This document shows positions 10,357 through 19,478 of a stretch of DNA of 64,000 nt, piece after piece. The notes under the pieces are model-generated. The model did no database searches and was not told where the DNA came from. It was given only the letters and a program-made list of their open reading frames with translations. Positions within the stretch are counted from its first letter, which is position 1, and each line of letters opens with the position of its first letter. The DNA is from Asticcacaulis sp. (GTDB taxonomy: Bacteria > Pseudomonadota > Alphaproteobacteria > Caulobacterales > Caulobacteraceae): positions 1,234,001-1,298,000 of the forward strand of contig JANQAC010000002.1 in assembly GCA_024707255.1 (NCBI GenBank), given 5' to 3'. The translations under genes and the position numbers were made by a program.

Positions 10357-10740
10357 TTATGTGGCCTTACAATTGAAGCTGTCCATGATCTTGTTGGGTA
10401 CGCGGATATTTCCGAACGGCGTGGTGGCGCCATCGGTGAAGCTTGTATGATAGGCGATATCGCAGGTCTGGCCGGGCTTCGGCAGCATCTGGTTCTTGTC
10501 GATATAGGTGGTATGGACGGTGTCCGGGGCGTAGCCGGATTTGGTGACGGGAATAACCAGCCAGTTGGTGATATAGCTGAACACAAAAAGCGGCCGTTTG
10601 TAGGGCTCGATGTGGACATCCTTGAGGACATAGGAATCGAACGGCCGCGACGGCAGGACATATTCCTTTGCCTGCGCCGGCGTACTGGCGAGTAAAATAA
10701 GGGGTAATAGCCCCAGACCCAGATTCATCTTGTCCAACAT
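10357..10740 (-). CDS. Small secreted protein, unknown function
   Basis: A 127-aa product starting MLDKMNLGLGLLPLILLAS with a clear signal peptide and cleavage around AQA-KEY. The mature part is about 100 aa, beta-rich by eye, with two cysteines (GQTCDIAY and DSFNCKAT, the latter at the extreme C-terminus). I do not recognise a family. It could start at the second Met (MNLGLG). It lies downstream of the accC terminator on the same strand, so it is probably transcribed from its own promoter in the 10741-10898 gap. Confidence 0.6.
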   Translation of the reverse strand: MLDKMNLGLGLLPLILLASTPAQAKEYVLPSRPFDSYVLKDVHIEPYKRPLFVFSYITNWLVIPVTKSGYAPDTVHTTYIDKNQMLPKPGQTCDIAYHTSFTDGATTPFGNIRVPNKIMDSFNCKAT

Positions 10741-10898
10741 ATCGGCGACAATATCACTCTAAACCACCCTTTGATGCGTGACAATGTGGACGAAACCAAG
10801 GCCACCCTCCCGCAACGACCAGACCATAATAACGCAGCACTACGCATCAACGAACACTGATATTATATTACATCATCAATGAACCTGTCATGAACGAA

Positions 10899-10927
10899 AA
10901 AAAGCCTTGCGGGCTGCAAGGCTTTTT
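10899..10927 (-). terminator. Intrinsic terminator of accC
   Basis: A 12-bp stem (10899-10910 with 10916-10927) with core AGCCTTGC/GCAAGGCT, followed on the minus strand by seven T residues. It ends the aroQ-accB-accC transcript. Confidence 0.88.
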
Positions 10928-10948
10928 CAGGTGACTTCAAGAGAAAAT

Positions 10949-12319
10949 TCAGGCTGGATTGGCCAGAGCTTCCTGCGCTCTGATCCAGTTTTCCAGCCAG
11001 TGAATATTGTAATCGCCGGACTGAATATCTTTTTCCTGCAACAGGTCGAGGAACAGGGGAATGGTGGTGTCGATGCCGGTGACCACGGTTTCACCCAGGG
11101 CGCGTTTCAGGCGGGCCAGGGCTTCCGGACGATCGCGGCCGTGAACGATCAGCTTGCCGATCATCGAGTCATAGTAGGGCGGGATGGTGTAGCCGTTATA
11201 GACCGCCGAATCCATGCGCACGCCCAGGCCACCGGGCGCATGGAAATCCGTTACCGTGCCAGGAGACGGCACGAAGGTACGTGCGTTTTCGGCATTGATG
11301 CGGACTTCGATCGAGTGGCCGTGCATATCGATATCGGCCTGCGTGAAGCTCAGCGGATAGCCCTCGGCGATACAGATCTGTTCGCGCACCAGATCGATAC
11401 CAGTGACATATTCGGTGACCGGGTGCTCGACCTGGAGGCGTGTGTTCATTTCGATGAAGAAGAACTCACCGTCTTCATAGAGGAACTCGATGGTGCCGAC
11501 GCCTAGATAGCCAATCGCCTTGATGGCGTTGACGACGATCATGCCGATCTTGTCGCGCGCCGTCTTGTCAATGGCCGGCGAGGGGGCTTCTTCCAGCACC
11601 TTCTGGTGGCGGCGCTGCAGCGAGCAGTCGCGTTCACCGAGATGGACCACATTGCCGTGGCTGTCGGCGATGACCTGGATTTCGATATGGCGCGGCTTTT
11701 GAAGATAACGCTCCATATAGACCGTGCCGTCACCGAAGGCAGCAGCAGCTTCTGTTTGGGCGCTCATCACCTGCTCAGCCGGGGACTCGCGGTCCTTGGC
11801 GACCTTCATGCCGCGTCCGCCACCGCCGGCGGCGGCCTTGATGATCAGCGGGAAGCCGATCTTCTCGGCGGCTTCCATGGCTTCCTCGACCGTGGCGACG
11901 CCGCCATCCGAACCTGGAACAACGGGAATGCCTGAATCCTTGGCAGCCTGTTTGGCGGTGATCTTGTCGCCCATCATGCGGATGTGTTCGGGCTTCGGGC
12001 CAATAAAGGTCATGCCATGGGCGCCGACGATCTCGGCGAATCGCGCGTTTTCCGACAGGAAGCCGTAGCCCGGATGGATCGCCTGGGCGCCGGTGATTTC
12101 GGCGGCGGCGATGATCGACGGGATGTTGAGGTAGGACTTGCTGGCGGCCGGCGGCCCGATGCAGACGCTTTCATCGGCCAGATGGACGTGCATGGCGTTG
12201 CGGTCGGCTTCCGAGTGGACGGCGACCGTGGCTATGCCCATTTCCTTGGCGGCGCGGATGACGCGAAGAGCGATCTCGCCACGGTTGGCGATCAGGATTT
12301 TATCGAATGTCTTGACCAT
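10949..12319 (-). CDS. accC: Acetyl-CoA carboxylase, biotin carboxylase subunit
   Basis: ATP-dependent carboxylation of the biotin on AccB, the first half-reaction of malonyl-CoA synthesis. It has 456 aa: an N-terminal carboxylase domain (KILIANRGEIALRVIRAAKE), an ATP-grasp domain with the glycine-rich loop AAGGGGRGMKV, the catalytic-site segment RDCSLQRRHQK, and FFIEMNTRLQVEHPVTEYVTG. Full length with a normal start. accB lies 5 bases upstream on the same strand. Confidence 0.97.
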   Translation of the reverse strand: MVKTFDKILIANRGEIALRVIRAAKEMGIATVAVHSEADRNAMHVHLADESVCIGPPAASKSYLNIPSIIAAAEITGAQAIHPGYGFLSENARFAEIVGAHGMTFIGPKPEHIRMMGDKITAKQAAKDSGIPVVPGSDGGVATVEEAMEAAEKIGFPLIIKAAAGGGGRGMKVAKDRESPAEQVMSAQTEAAAAFGDGTVYMERYLQKPRHIEIQVIADSHGNVVHLGERDCSLQRRHQKVLEEAPSPAIDKTARDKIGMIVVNAIKAIGYLGVGTIEFLYEDGEFFFIEMNTRLQVEHPVTEYVTGIDLVREQICIAEGYPLSFTQADIDMHGHSIEVRINAENARTFVPSPGTVTDFHAPGGLGVRMDSAVYNGYTIPPYYDSMIGKLIVHGRDRPEALARLKRALGETVVTGIDTTIPLFLDLLQEKDIQSGDYNIHWLENWIRAQEALANPA

Positions 12320-12324
12320 GTGTC

Positions 12325-12819
12325 TTACTCGAAGACGACGAGCGGTTCGCCAAATTCAACCGGCTGGGAATCGCTGACCAAGATCTGCGCCACCACGCCT
12401 TCACGCGGGCTGGGGATGGGGTTCATGGTCTTCATGGCTTCGATGATCAGCAGGGTCTGGCCCTGCTTGACCTTGTCACCTACCTTGATGAAGGCGGCAG
12501 CGCCCGGCTGGGGCGCCATGTAGACGGTGCCGACCATGGGCGACTTGATGGCGTCCTTGGCGACGGCGGGGGCCGCCGCGGGCGCAGGATCAGCCGCCGG
12601 GGCGGCAACCGGAGCGGTGGCAGGCGCGGCGACGGGGGCGGCGGCCTGCGGCACATAGGAAACGCTGGCGGCAGCGGTCAGTTGGCGCGCCACGCAGATC
12701 TTCAGTTCGCCCTGTTCGACCTCGATCTCGGTCAGCTCGGTTTCCTTCAGGATGTCGGCGAGCTTGCGGATCAGCTTGGGATCGATCGGATCGGCTGCGG
12801 GAGCTTTGGGAGTCGTCAT
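12325..12819 (-). CDS. accB: Acetyl-CoA carboxylase, biotin carboxyl carrier protein
   Basis: A 164-aa biotin carrier. The N-terminal helical part (residues 1-50) is followed by an Ala/Pro-rich swinging linker (about 55-90) and a C-terminal biotinyl domain with the biotinylated lysine in IIEAMKTMNPI. The start MTTPKAPAAD at 12819 was chosen over an in-frame ATG 162 bases upstream, which would overlap aroQ and lacks family similarity. accB-accC is the usual pair. Confidence 0.96.
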   Translation of the reverse strand: MTTPKAPAADPIDPKLIRKLADILKETELTEIEVEQGELKICVARQLTAAASVSYVPQAAAPVAAPATAPVAAPAADPAPAAAPAVAKDAIKSPMVGTVYMAPQPGAAAFIKVGDKVKQGQTLLIIEAMKTMNPIPSPREGVVAQILVSDSQPVEFGEPLVVFE

Positions 12820-12856
12820 GTGATAACCTTGTACAAAGTCTTGAAAAACAAAGACT

Positions 12857-13297
12857 CTACTGTTTAACGAGGGACAGAACGGCGCGAACGGCCAGTTCAT
12901 AACCAATGGAGCCAAATCCTGCAATAACCCCTTTGGCGGCCATCGACACATATGAGTGATGCCGGAAAGGCTCGCGAGCATGGGGATTGGAGAGGTGGCA
13001 TTCGATGATCGGTATGCTCAGGGCCTTAAGGGCATCGTAGAGCGCGACCGAGGTGTGGGTATAGGCGGCCGGATTGATGATCAGGGCATCCGCTTGTACA
13101 CGGGCTTCCTGAATCCAGTCGACCAGTTCGCCTTCATGATTGCTTTGCCTGAAGACGAGACCATGGCCCGTGCCTTCAAGCAGGGCCTGGCAGCGCGATT
13201 CGATATCCGAAAGCGTGTCATGACCATAAATTTCCGGCTCACGGACCCCAAGGAGGTTGAGGTTTGGACCATTGAGGACATATATGGGCTTGGACAT
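12857..13297 (-). CDS. aroQ: Type II 3-dehydroquinate dehydratase
   Basis: The third step of the shikimate pathway. The 146-aa product shows the type II signature at the N-terminus ([21 protein letters not shown], with the catalytic Tyr), then [26 protein letters not shown] and [14 protein letters not shown] near the C-terminus. aroQ directly upstream of accBC is a common arrangement in proteobacteria. thiS is divergent. Confidence 0.96.
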   Translation of the reverse strand: MSKPIYVLNGPNLNLLGVREPEIYGHDTLSDIESRCQALLEGTGHGLVFRQSNHEGELVDWIQEARVQADALIINPAAYTHTSVALYDALKALSIPIIECHLSNPHAREPFRHHSYVSMAAKGVIAGFGSIGYELAVRAVLSLVKQ

Positions 13298-13402
13298 GAA
13301 ACCTTCGAAAAAGAGCGAAGCGGACCTTGTAACGTGTCGCGGATAGGCTCACAAGCCGAACGACGCTAAATGGCGTCAGTTTCGGTAAAAAATGGCGTAA
13401 AA

Positions 13403-13606
13403 ATGGTGAAAATTCTGTTGAACGGCGAAGAAAGGGAGGTTACGGCCTCCAATCTGACGGCGCTTATCGAAGATCTCGGACTGGATGGCCGCAAGGTGGC
13501 CGTGGAGAGGAATTTCGAAATCGTGCCGCGCTCGACCTATCTGGCCACGCCGCTCAATGACGGCGACCGGCTGGAAATTGTACACTTTGTTGGAGGCGGC
13601 AACTGA
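13403..13606 (+). CDS. thiS: Sulfur carrier protein ThiS
   Basis: A ubiquitin-like carrier of 67 aa ending in FVGGGN. It has a Gly-Gly-Gly motif but one residue, Asn, after it rather than the usual terminal Gly-Gly; a minority of ThiS proteins carry such a tail. The thiocarboxylate made on ThiS donates sulfur to the thiazole ring. The start [13 protein letters not shown] matches the family; an in-frame ATG at 13370 would add 11 residues. No THI box (CUGAGA) is visible upstream, so a TPP riboswitch is not supported. Confidence 0.88.
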   Translation: MVKILLNGEEREVTASNLTALIEDLGLDGRKVAVERNFEIVPRSTYLATPLNDGDRLEIVHFVGGGN

Positions 13607-13609
13607 GCC

Positions 13610-14398
13610 ATGGATGATCAATCTCTCATTAGCGACACATGGACCGTTGCCGGCCGCACCTTTACCTCGCGCCTGATCGTCGGCACCGGCAAGTACAAGG
13701 ATTACGCCCAGAACGCCGCGGCTGCGCGGGCGTCTGGCGCCGAGATCGTTACCGTGGCGGTGCGCCGCGTCAATTTGACCGATACCAGCCAGCCGATGCT
13801 GATGGACTATGTGAAGCAGGATGAATTCACCTACCTCCCGAATACGGCCGGTTGCTTTACCGGCGAGGATGCGGTGCGTACCCTGCGCCTGGCGCGCGAG
13901 GCCGGCGGCTGGAACCTGGTCAAGCTGGAAGTCCTGTCCGATCCCAAGACCCTCTATCCGGACATGGAAGAAACCCTGCGGTCGCTGAAACTGCTGGTCA
14001 AGGATGGCTTCGACGTCATGGTCTATTGCTCGGACGATCCGGTCTATGCCCGCAAGCTGGAAGAAGCCGGTGCGGCCGCCATCATGCCGCTGGCCGCGCC
14101 AATCGGCTCGGGCCCGGGCATCCAGAACCCGGTGACCCTGCGCATCATCATCGAGAACGCCAAGGTGCCGGTGCTGGTCGATGCCGGGGTGGGCACGGCA
14201 TCGGAAGCGGCCGAGGCTATGGAACTGGGATGCGACGCGGTGCTGATGAATACCGCTATCGCCGAGGCGAAAGACCCGATCCGCATGGCGCGCGCCATGA
14301 AATATGCGGTCATGGCCGGACGGGATGCCTACCTCGCCGGTCGAATGCCGCGCAAGCTCTATGCCGATCCGTCTTCGCCTCTGGCGGGGTTGATCTAA
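13610..14398 (+). CDS. thiG: Thiazole synthase
   Basis: ThiG builds the thiazole phosphate of thiamin from ThiS-thiocarboxylate, deoxyxylulose phosphate and dehydroglycine. The 262-aa product has [15 protein letters not shown] with the Schiff-base region, then [39 protein letters not shown] and [20 protein letters not shown]. It starts three bases after the thiS stop, so the two are translationally close. No thiO, thiE or thiC is present in the window. Confidence 0.96.
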   Translation: MDDQSLISDTWTVAGRTFTSRLIVGTGKYKDYAQNAAAARASGAEIVTVAVRRVNLTDTSQPMLMDYVKQDEFTYLPNTAGCFTGEDAVRTLRLAREAGGWNLVKLEVLSDPKTLYPDMEETLRSLKLLVKDGFDVMVYCSDDPVYARKLEEAGAAAIMPLAAPIGSGPGIQNPVTLRIIIENAKVPVLVDAGVGTASEAAEAMELGCDAVLMNTAIAEAKDPIRMARAMKYAVMAGRDAYLAGRMPRKLYADPSSPLAGLI

Positions 14399-14399
14399 T

Positions 14400-14432
14400 A
14401 AAAGCCCCGCAAGTCAGGCTTGCGGGGCTTTT
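14400..14432. terminator. Bidirectional terminator between thiG and the DsbA-like gene
   Basis: A perfect 14-bp stem (14400-14413 with 14419-14432) with core GCCCCGCAAG/CTTGCGGGGC, a 5-base loop and T-tracts on both strands. It separates two convergent genes. Confidence 0.9.
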
Positions 14433-14433
14433 A

Positions 14434-15204
14434 TTATTTGCCGCTGCGAGCGGCGACAACCGCCTTTTCGAGTTCGTCGAGTTTTGCACCATCGATGGCG
14501 GTATCTCCGATGATGAAGGTCGGGGTGCCTGTGATGCCGAGATCGGCGCCCAGTTGCATGACCTTGTCGATATGGGCCTTGACCTCGGCCGATGCGGCGC
14601 TGGCCCTGACGGCGGCCGGATCAAGTCCCAGCCGGCCCAGGAGCGCGGTCATTTCAGTCTCGCTGCTGACCTGTTCGGTCATCAGGGCATAGTGAACCGC
14701 TTCATACTGTCCGGCCTTCGCCGCGCCGAGCGCGAAGGCGGCGAGAGGGCGCGAGTTCTGGTTGATGACCGGGTATTCCTTGACGATGATGGCAACGTCC
14801 GGATTTTTCGCCAGGAAGTCCTTCAGGACCGGCGTGGCGGCGCGGCAGTAGCCGCAGTTGTAATCCAGGAATTCGACGATTTTAATTTTAGCGTTCGGGT
14901 TGCCGAGAACCGGGTCGCTCTTATCGTTGAACAGAGACTCATGCTTGCTCTTGACCGCCGCGGCCATGGCCTTCGCCTTGTCGGCATCGTTTTGCGCATT
15001 CAGCTTTGTAATGGCCGTTTGCAGCATGGCCGGCCGGTTCAGCATTCCCTTTTCAACGACGAAGCTCTGGATCTGCGGCACCACATAGGGCGCGCCGGCC
15101 AGGACCACGGCAAAAACAGCCAGGGCGGTTGTGATATTAGCCTGGGAGAACAGGTCTTTCCATGGATTTGCGGATATTTGGGGCGGCACTTTGGGTTCAG
15201 TCAC
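14434..15204 (-). CDS. DsbA-family thiol:disulfide oxidoreductase, membrane-anchored
   Basis: A 256-aa protein with a short cytoplasmic N-terminus, one membrane segment (about residues 25-45, ITTALAVFAVVLAGAPYVV) and a periplasmic thioredoxin-fold domain. The active site CGYC lies in EFLDYNCGYCRAATPVLKD, and the cis-Pro loop is GITGTPTFIIGD. It resembles the DsbA/Com1/BdbD group rather than E. coli DsbA. The M48 protease gene lies just upstream on the same strand, 20 bases away, so co-transcription and a shared role in envelope protein folding or quality control are likely. Confidence 0.88.
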   Translation of the reverse strand: MTEPKVPPQISANPWKDLFSQANITTALAVFAVVLAGAPYVVPQIQSFVVEKGMLNRPAMLQTAITKLNAQNDADKAKAMAAAVKSKHESLFNDKSDPVLGNPNAKIKIVEFLDYNCGYCRAATPVLKDFLAKNPDVAIIVKEYPVINQNSRPLAAFALGAAKAGQYEAVHYALMTEQVSSETEMTALLGRLGLDPAAVRASAASAEVKAHIDKVMQLGADLGITGTPTFIIGDTAIDGAKLDELEKAVVAARSGK

Positions 15205-15224
15205 TTATAAAGCCTTGTCTGTTT

Positions 15225-16634
15225 TCAATTCTTGCGGCGTCGCTGAGTTTCCCGATCGACCGGATCGATCCCCATTTCTGAGGAACTGGTCATCACGATA
15301 TCGCGGGCGCGGCGGTATTCGGGCGACTTGATGTCGAGGTACTTCTGCGACCATACCGCGGAAGTGCGGGCAGCCATATAGTCGCCGGCATAGAACTGCG
15401 CCTCCGCAGTGGATAAACGGGCGAGGCCCGGTTGGTTTAGAGCGTCGTAAGCCTGCGCCAGTTGCTGCCAGGCGAAGCTGTCATCCTCTTCGTATTTGAT
15501 CGATTGCTGAAGATGCGCCACGGCGGCGTTGAGGCTGTCCTTGTCACCCACCGCGATCAGGGCCTGGCCCAGATTGAGCTGCAGCAGGGGCGCCTGCGGC
15601 ATCAGCTCAACGGATTTCAGGTGTGCCGGCACGGCCAGCGCCGCGCGGCCCGTCTCGAAATAGATTTGCCCCTTCAATTCCCACAGATAGGGATTGTCCG
15701 GCTGCTCAGCGATCAGTTGATCGAGCTGTGTGATCGCCTGATCCCATTGGCCGCGCTTGTAGGTGGCGATTACGCGGGCATAACGGGCCGGGTAGGAGGT
15801 GTCGGTTTCCGGGTACTTCTGGTAGGTCTTGAGCGGGTCATCGAGAAAACCGGACAACTTGGCCTTGACGATGTCGAATTCCTTCACCGTTTCCGGATTG
15901 TCCGGCGTGTTGTAGTGCGGCTGCGACTGCGCCAGGCGCGTCGTCGCCTGGATGCGTTCGCGCGAAAGGGGGTGCGTGATGAAGAACTGGTAGCGTTCGG
16001 CATTGCTGAACGTTTCGACATTACGGAACTTGTAGAAGAAATCGACCAGCCCCTTGGCCGACATGCCGGCTTTTTCCATGGCTTTGACGCCGGCGACATC
16101 GGCGGCGGATTCCTCCGTCTGCATATAGTGCAGGGCGCCAAGTGTGCCGAAGGTCTGCGAACTGGCCGCCAGGCCAAGGCCCGCATCCGGCGCACCGGCC
16201 AGGGCCGCCACAATGCCAAGGCCGAGCGAGATCGCCATGGGGGCGCGGGCGGCGCGTTCAATCTCGTCGGTGCGCATCATATGGCCGCCGCTCAGGTGTC
16301 CGGTTTCGTGGGCGATGACGCCGAACAACTGGTTTGGATTGTCGGCTTCCATGATGGTGCCCGTATTGATGCCGATGCGCAGGCCCGTTGTGGCGAAGGC
16401 GTTCAGCTCATCGCTTGCGATCAGCAAGTAATGGACGCGATCGGGGTCCAGACCGGCGGCATCCAGCACGGGACGGGTGTTGGTCTTGAGGAAGGCTTCA
16501 ACTTCGGTATCGCGGATAATGCTTTGCGAGTCCTGGGCATTGGCGCTGACCGGCAAAAAAACGGCGGCTGTCAGCAGGAAGGTCGGGATGAGCATCCGTG
16601 CCGCATATCGTTTCAGCGTTTGAAAAGCCGGCAT
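15225..16634 (-). CDS. M48-family periplasmic metalloprotease with TPR repeats (BepA-like)
   Basis: A 469-aa protein with a signal peptide (LIPTFLLTAAVFLPVSANAQ), a zinc metalloprotease domain with HETGH (GVIAHETGHLSGGH) and a downstream glutamate in TEESAADVAGV, then C-terminal TPR-like repeats from about residue 290 (YARVIATYKRGQWDQAI, LWELKGQIYFETGR). This is the architecture of BepA, which both degrades stalled outer-membrane proteins and assists LptD assembly. The ATG at 16634 was chosen over a GTG at 16664. A hydrolase plus the adjacent DsbA-like gene suggests an envelope quality-control pair. Confidence 0.88.
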   Translation of the reverse strand: MPAFQTLKRYAARMLIPTFLLTAAVFLPVSANAQDSQSIIRDTEVEAFLKTNTRPVLDAAGLDPDRVHYLLIASDELNAFATTGLRIGINTGTIMEADNPNQLFGVIAHETGHLSGGHMMRTDEIERAARAPMAISLGLGIVAALAGAPDAGLGLAASSQTFGTLGALHYMQTEESAADVAGVKAMEKAGMSAKGLVDFFYKFRNVETFSNAERYQFFITHPLSRERIQATTRLAQSQPHYNTPDNPETVKEFDIVKAKLSGFLDDPLKTYQKYPETDTSYPARYARVIATYKRGQWDQAITQLDQLIAEQPDNPYLWELKGQIYFETGRAALAVPAHLKSVELMPQAPLLQLNLGQALIAVGDKDSLNAAVAHLQQSIKYEEDDSFAWQQLAQAYDALNQPGLARLSTAEAQFYAGDYMAARTSAVWSQKYLDIKSPEYRRARDIVMTSSSEMGIDPVDRETQRRRKN

Positions 16635-16698
16635 TCTCAAGACCCTGTTTAATCTCCGCCTCACGGATTTTATTAGGCGTGAAGGATGACAAATCTAA

Positions 16699-16728
16699 GG
16701 CGGGCATCGATCCAGATCAATGCCCGCC
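16699..16728 (-). terminator. Probable terminator of rne
   Basis: A 9-bp stem GGCGGGCAT/ATGCCCGCC around a 12-base loop, 42 bases past the rne stop on the minus strand. It is followed by a short T-rich stretch (TTAGATTTGT) rather than a clean T-run, so it is a weaker terminator than others here. Confidence 0.55.
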
Positions 16729-16769
16729 CTGTCAGGTCTTGGATATTTGGTTTTAAATATTTGGGGCGC

Positions 16770-19478
16770 TTAACGGCGCCACCAGCCGCGTTTTGGCTTC
16801 TCCGGCGGTGCGCTGATCTCGTTCGGATCAATGGCTGCCACCACTTCCGGCACCGCCTCCGGCTCCGGCGGCGCGACCGCCACGGTTTCGGTGATGACCG
16901 GTTCAGCTATCGCCGGTTTCAACACCTTCTTTTCCGCCCTGGCGCGTGATGTCCTGGCCTTCACCGGCTTGGTGGCCGTTTCCGCAGGCACGGCCTCAAC
17001 CGTTTCCGCTTCCGCTGTCTTCTTGCGGCTGCGTGTCTTGCGCGCCGGTGGGGTGTCCTCAACGGCAACCATGGGCGGCGCGCTGGCGGCGAAGGCCGCT
17101 TCCGGATCGACATCGACATCATGCGTCAGGGGCATGGGGGCAGTGTCATTCGCGGCGGCGGCTTCATCGACAATCATGGTCACTGCTTCCGGTGCGCCCT
17201 TGCGACTGCGACGCGGGCGCGGACGACGACCGGACGGCGCACCGGTATTTTCCGGCACCAGCGAGGTTGGCTGCGTCGTTTCCGCACCGAGCGCTGAGGT
17301 CACGGCCTCGGCTATGGCGGCTTGCGGCGAGGCGGCTTCCTTCAAAGCGTCACGCGAGGCGTCGGCTGAACGCGCGGGCTGTTCAAAACGCTTCTGCTGC
17401 TCCTCGAACGGATCGATCCAGACATAGGGCGCCTCAAGCGACGGCGTGCGGGCGCGCACCCAGCTATAGGTTTCGCGCGGACGGCTGTCGAAACCGGCGC
17501 GGCGGCCACCGCGACGACCGCGACGGCGACGGCCGCGGCGACCGTCGTCAGTGCCGCTGTCGTCCTCGTCTTCGCCATCCTCTTCGCCTTGCGCAGTTTC
17601 CGCCTGGGCAGAACGCTCTTCACTCTCAAACCGGTCACGACCACCGCGGCGGCGGCGGCGGCGCTTGCCGTTACGGCCGCCTTCACGCTCTTCGCGTTCC
17701 GGACGCTCAGCGCGCGTTTCACCGTCCTCATCGTCGCCATCTTCGGCTTCGATCGTCTCTTCGTCCTCATCCTCTTCCTCGGCCACGTCGGGCGTGGTGT
17801 CGAAGGCAATGGGCTCCGGCCGGACGGGCGGAACGAAATCAACCTCATCGGCGTGGACCGTGCGAACGATCTGAACCTCGGTGTGACCCAGGTCGGTGTC
17901 GATCTCGATATTGACCTTCAGGCCCCATTCGAGGCGCAGCTTCGACAGATGAACCTGCTTTTCATTGAGGATGTAGAGCGCGACATCCATCGGCACCTTG
18001 ACGGTGATGGCGCCGGCGCCATTCTGCATAGCTTCCATGTCGATGGTGCGCATGGCCGAAAGGGCAGCGGAATCGACCGAACGGATGCGGCCCTGGCCTT
18101 CGCAGTGCGGACAGATAATGGTGGTGCCTTCGAGGAAGCCGGTCCGGCGGCGCTGGCGGCTGATTTCCATCAGGCCGAAGCCGGAAATCTTGCCCATCTG
18201 GATGCGGGCGCGATCCTCGGCCAGCGCATCCTTCAGTTTCTTTTCGACGGCGCGGTTGTTCTTCGGCTCATCCATGTCGATGAAGTCGATGACCACCAGA
18301 CCGGCGAGGTCGCGCAGACGCATCTGGCGGGCGGACTCTTCGGCCGCTTCCAGGTTGGTCTTGAGGGCGGTCGCCTCGATATTGCGTTCCTTGGTCGACT
18401 TGCCGGAGTTAACGTCGATGGCGACCAGGGCTTCGGTCTGGTTGATGACCAGGTAACCGCCCGATTTCAGCGGTACGACCGGTGAATAGATTTTCGAGAT
18501 CAGGTCCTCGACGCCATAGCGGGCGAAGAGAGGTGTATTGGCCTTGTAAAGCTGTATCTTCTTGGCCTGGGACGGCATGATCATGCGCATGAAGTCCTTG
18601 GCGGAACGGTAGCCGTCCTCGCCCTCGACCAGTACGCCGTCGAAATCCTTGTCGAACAGATCACGAATGGCGCGCTTGACCAGGTCTTCCTCTTCATAGA
18701 TCAGCGCCGGCGCGTTGGATTTCAGCGTCGTTTCGCGGATGGTTTCCCAGACGCGCAGCAGATAATCATAGTCGCGCTTGATCTCCAGCTTGGTGCGCTT
18801 GGCGCCGGCCGTGCGGACGATCAGGCCCATGCCGTGCGGCACGTCCAGGCTCTGCACAAGGGTTTTCAGGCGCTTGCGATCCGAAGTATTGGTGATCTTG
18901 CGCGAAATACCACCGCCGCGCGCCGTGTTCGGCATCAGCACGCAATAGCGGCCGGCCAGCGACATATAGGTGGTGAGCGCCGCACCCTTGTTGCCGCGCT
19001 CTTCCTTGACGACCTGGACGAGCAGGATCTGGCGGCGCTTGATGACTTCCTGGATCTTGTAACGGCGGATCAGATGCTGGCGCAGACGGCGCTCTTCATC
19101 CGGCAGGTCGTCATCGTGACTGTGATCGTCTTCCTCGGCTTCGTCTTCATCCTCGGCATGACCATTTCCATTGCCGTTATTGGCGGCAGCCTGCGCCGCC
19201 AGTTCCGCCATCAGCTTTTCACGGTCAGCGACCGGGATCTGGTAATAGTCCGGGTGGATTTCGTTGAACGCCAGGAAGCCGTGGCGATTGCCGCCATATT
19301 CGACGAACGCCGCCTGAAGGCTGGGCTCTACGCGTGTGACCTTGGCAAGGTAGATATTGCCGCGGAGTTGTTTTCTGGCGTGGCTTTCGAAATCAAACTC
19401 TTCGACGCGGCTTCCGTTCATCACGACGACACGGGTTTCTTCCGTGTGCGTCGAGTCGATCAACATGGTCTTTGACAT
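16770..19478 (-). CDS. rne: Ribonuclease E
   Basis: The major mRNA-decay endonuclease and degradosome scaffold, 902 aa. The S1 domain (about 37-170) is interrupted by a long acidic insert (about 105-130, rich in E and D). Then come the RNase H-like and DNase I-like parts with catalytic aspartates in VAIDVNSGKST and VVIDFIDMDEP, and the zinc-link CPHCEGQG. After about residue 540 the protein is disordered with acidic, Arg-rich and Pro/Ala-rich tracts. It ends RGWWRR; in C. crescentus a C-terminal GWW motif of RNase E binds PNPase. The start MSKTMLIDSTHTEETR at 19478 fits the family, as the upstream extension is unrelated. A 600-base leader to the divergent amiC leaves room for autoregulation in the 5' UTR. 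Confidence 0.96.
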   Translation of the reverse strand: MSKTMLIDSTHTEETRVVVMNGSRVEEFDFESHARKQLRGNIYLAKVTRVEPSLQAAFVEYGGNRHGFLAFNEIHPDYYQIPVADREKLMAELAAQAAANNGNGNGHAEDEDEAEEDDHSHDDDLPDEERRLRQHLIRRYKIQEVIKRRQILLVQVVKEERGNKGAALTTYMSLAGRYCVLMPNTARGGGISRKITNTSDRKRLKTLVQSLDVPHGMGLIVRTAGAKRTKLEIKRDYDYLLRVWETIRETTLKSNAPALIYEEEDLVKRAIRDLFDKDFDGVLVEGEDGYRSAKDFMRMIMPSQAKKIQLYKANTPLFARYGVEDLISKIYSPVVPLKSGGYLVINQTEALVAIDVNSGKSTKERNIEATALKTNLEAAEESARQMRLRDLAGLVVIDFIDMDEPKNNRAVEKKLKDALAEDRARIQMGKISGFGLMEISRQRRRTGFLEGTTIICPHCEGQGRIRSVDSAALSAMRTIDMEAMQNGAGAITVKVPMDVALYILNEKQVHLSKLRLEWGLKVNIEIDTDLGHTEVQIVRTVHADEVDFVPPVRPEPIAFDTTPDVAEEEDEDEETIEAEDGDDEDGETRAERPEREEREGGRNGKRRRRRRGGRDRFESEERSAQAETAQGEEDGEDEDDSGTDDGRRGRRRRGRRGGRRAGFDSRPRETYSWVRARTPSLEAPYVWIDPFEEQQKRFEQPARSADASRDALKEAASPQAAIAEAVTSALGAETTQPTSLVPENTGAPSGRRPRPRRSRKGAPEAVTMIVDEAAAANDTAPMPLTHDVDVDPEAAFAASAPPMVAVEDTPPARKTRSRKKTAEAETVEAVPAETATKPVKARTSRARAEKKVLKPAIAEPVITETVAVAPPEPEAVPEVVAAIDPNEISAPPEKPKRGWWRR

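Noticed and set aside
13298..13402. TPP riboswitch before thiS
   Set aside because: No CUGAGA or other THI-box core in the 105-base gap.
13852..15210. 452-codon plus-strand frame across thiG and the DsbA-like gene
   Set aside because: It crosses the bidirectional terminator and overlaps two well-supported genes on both strands, with Arg/Gly/Ala-rich shadow composition.
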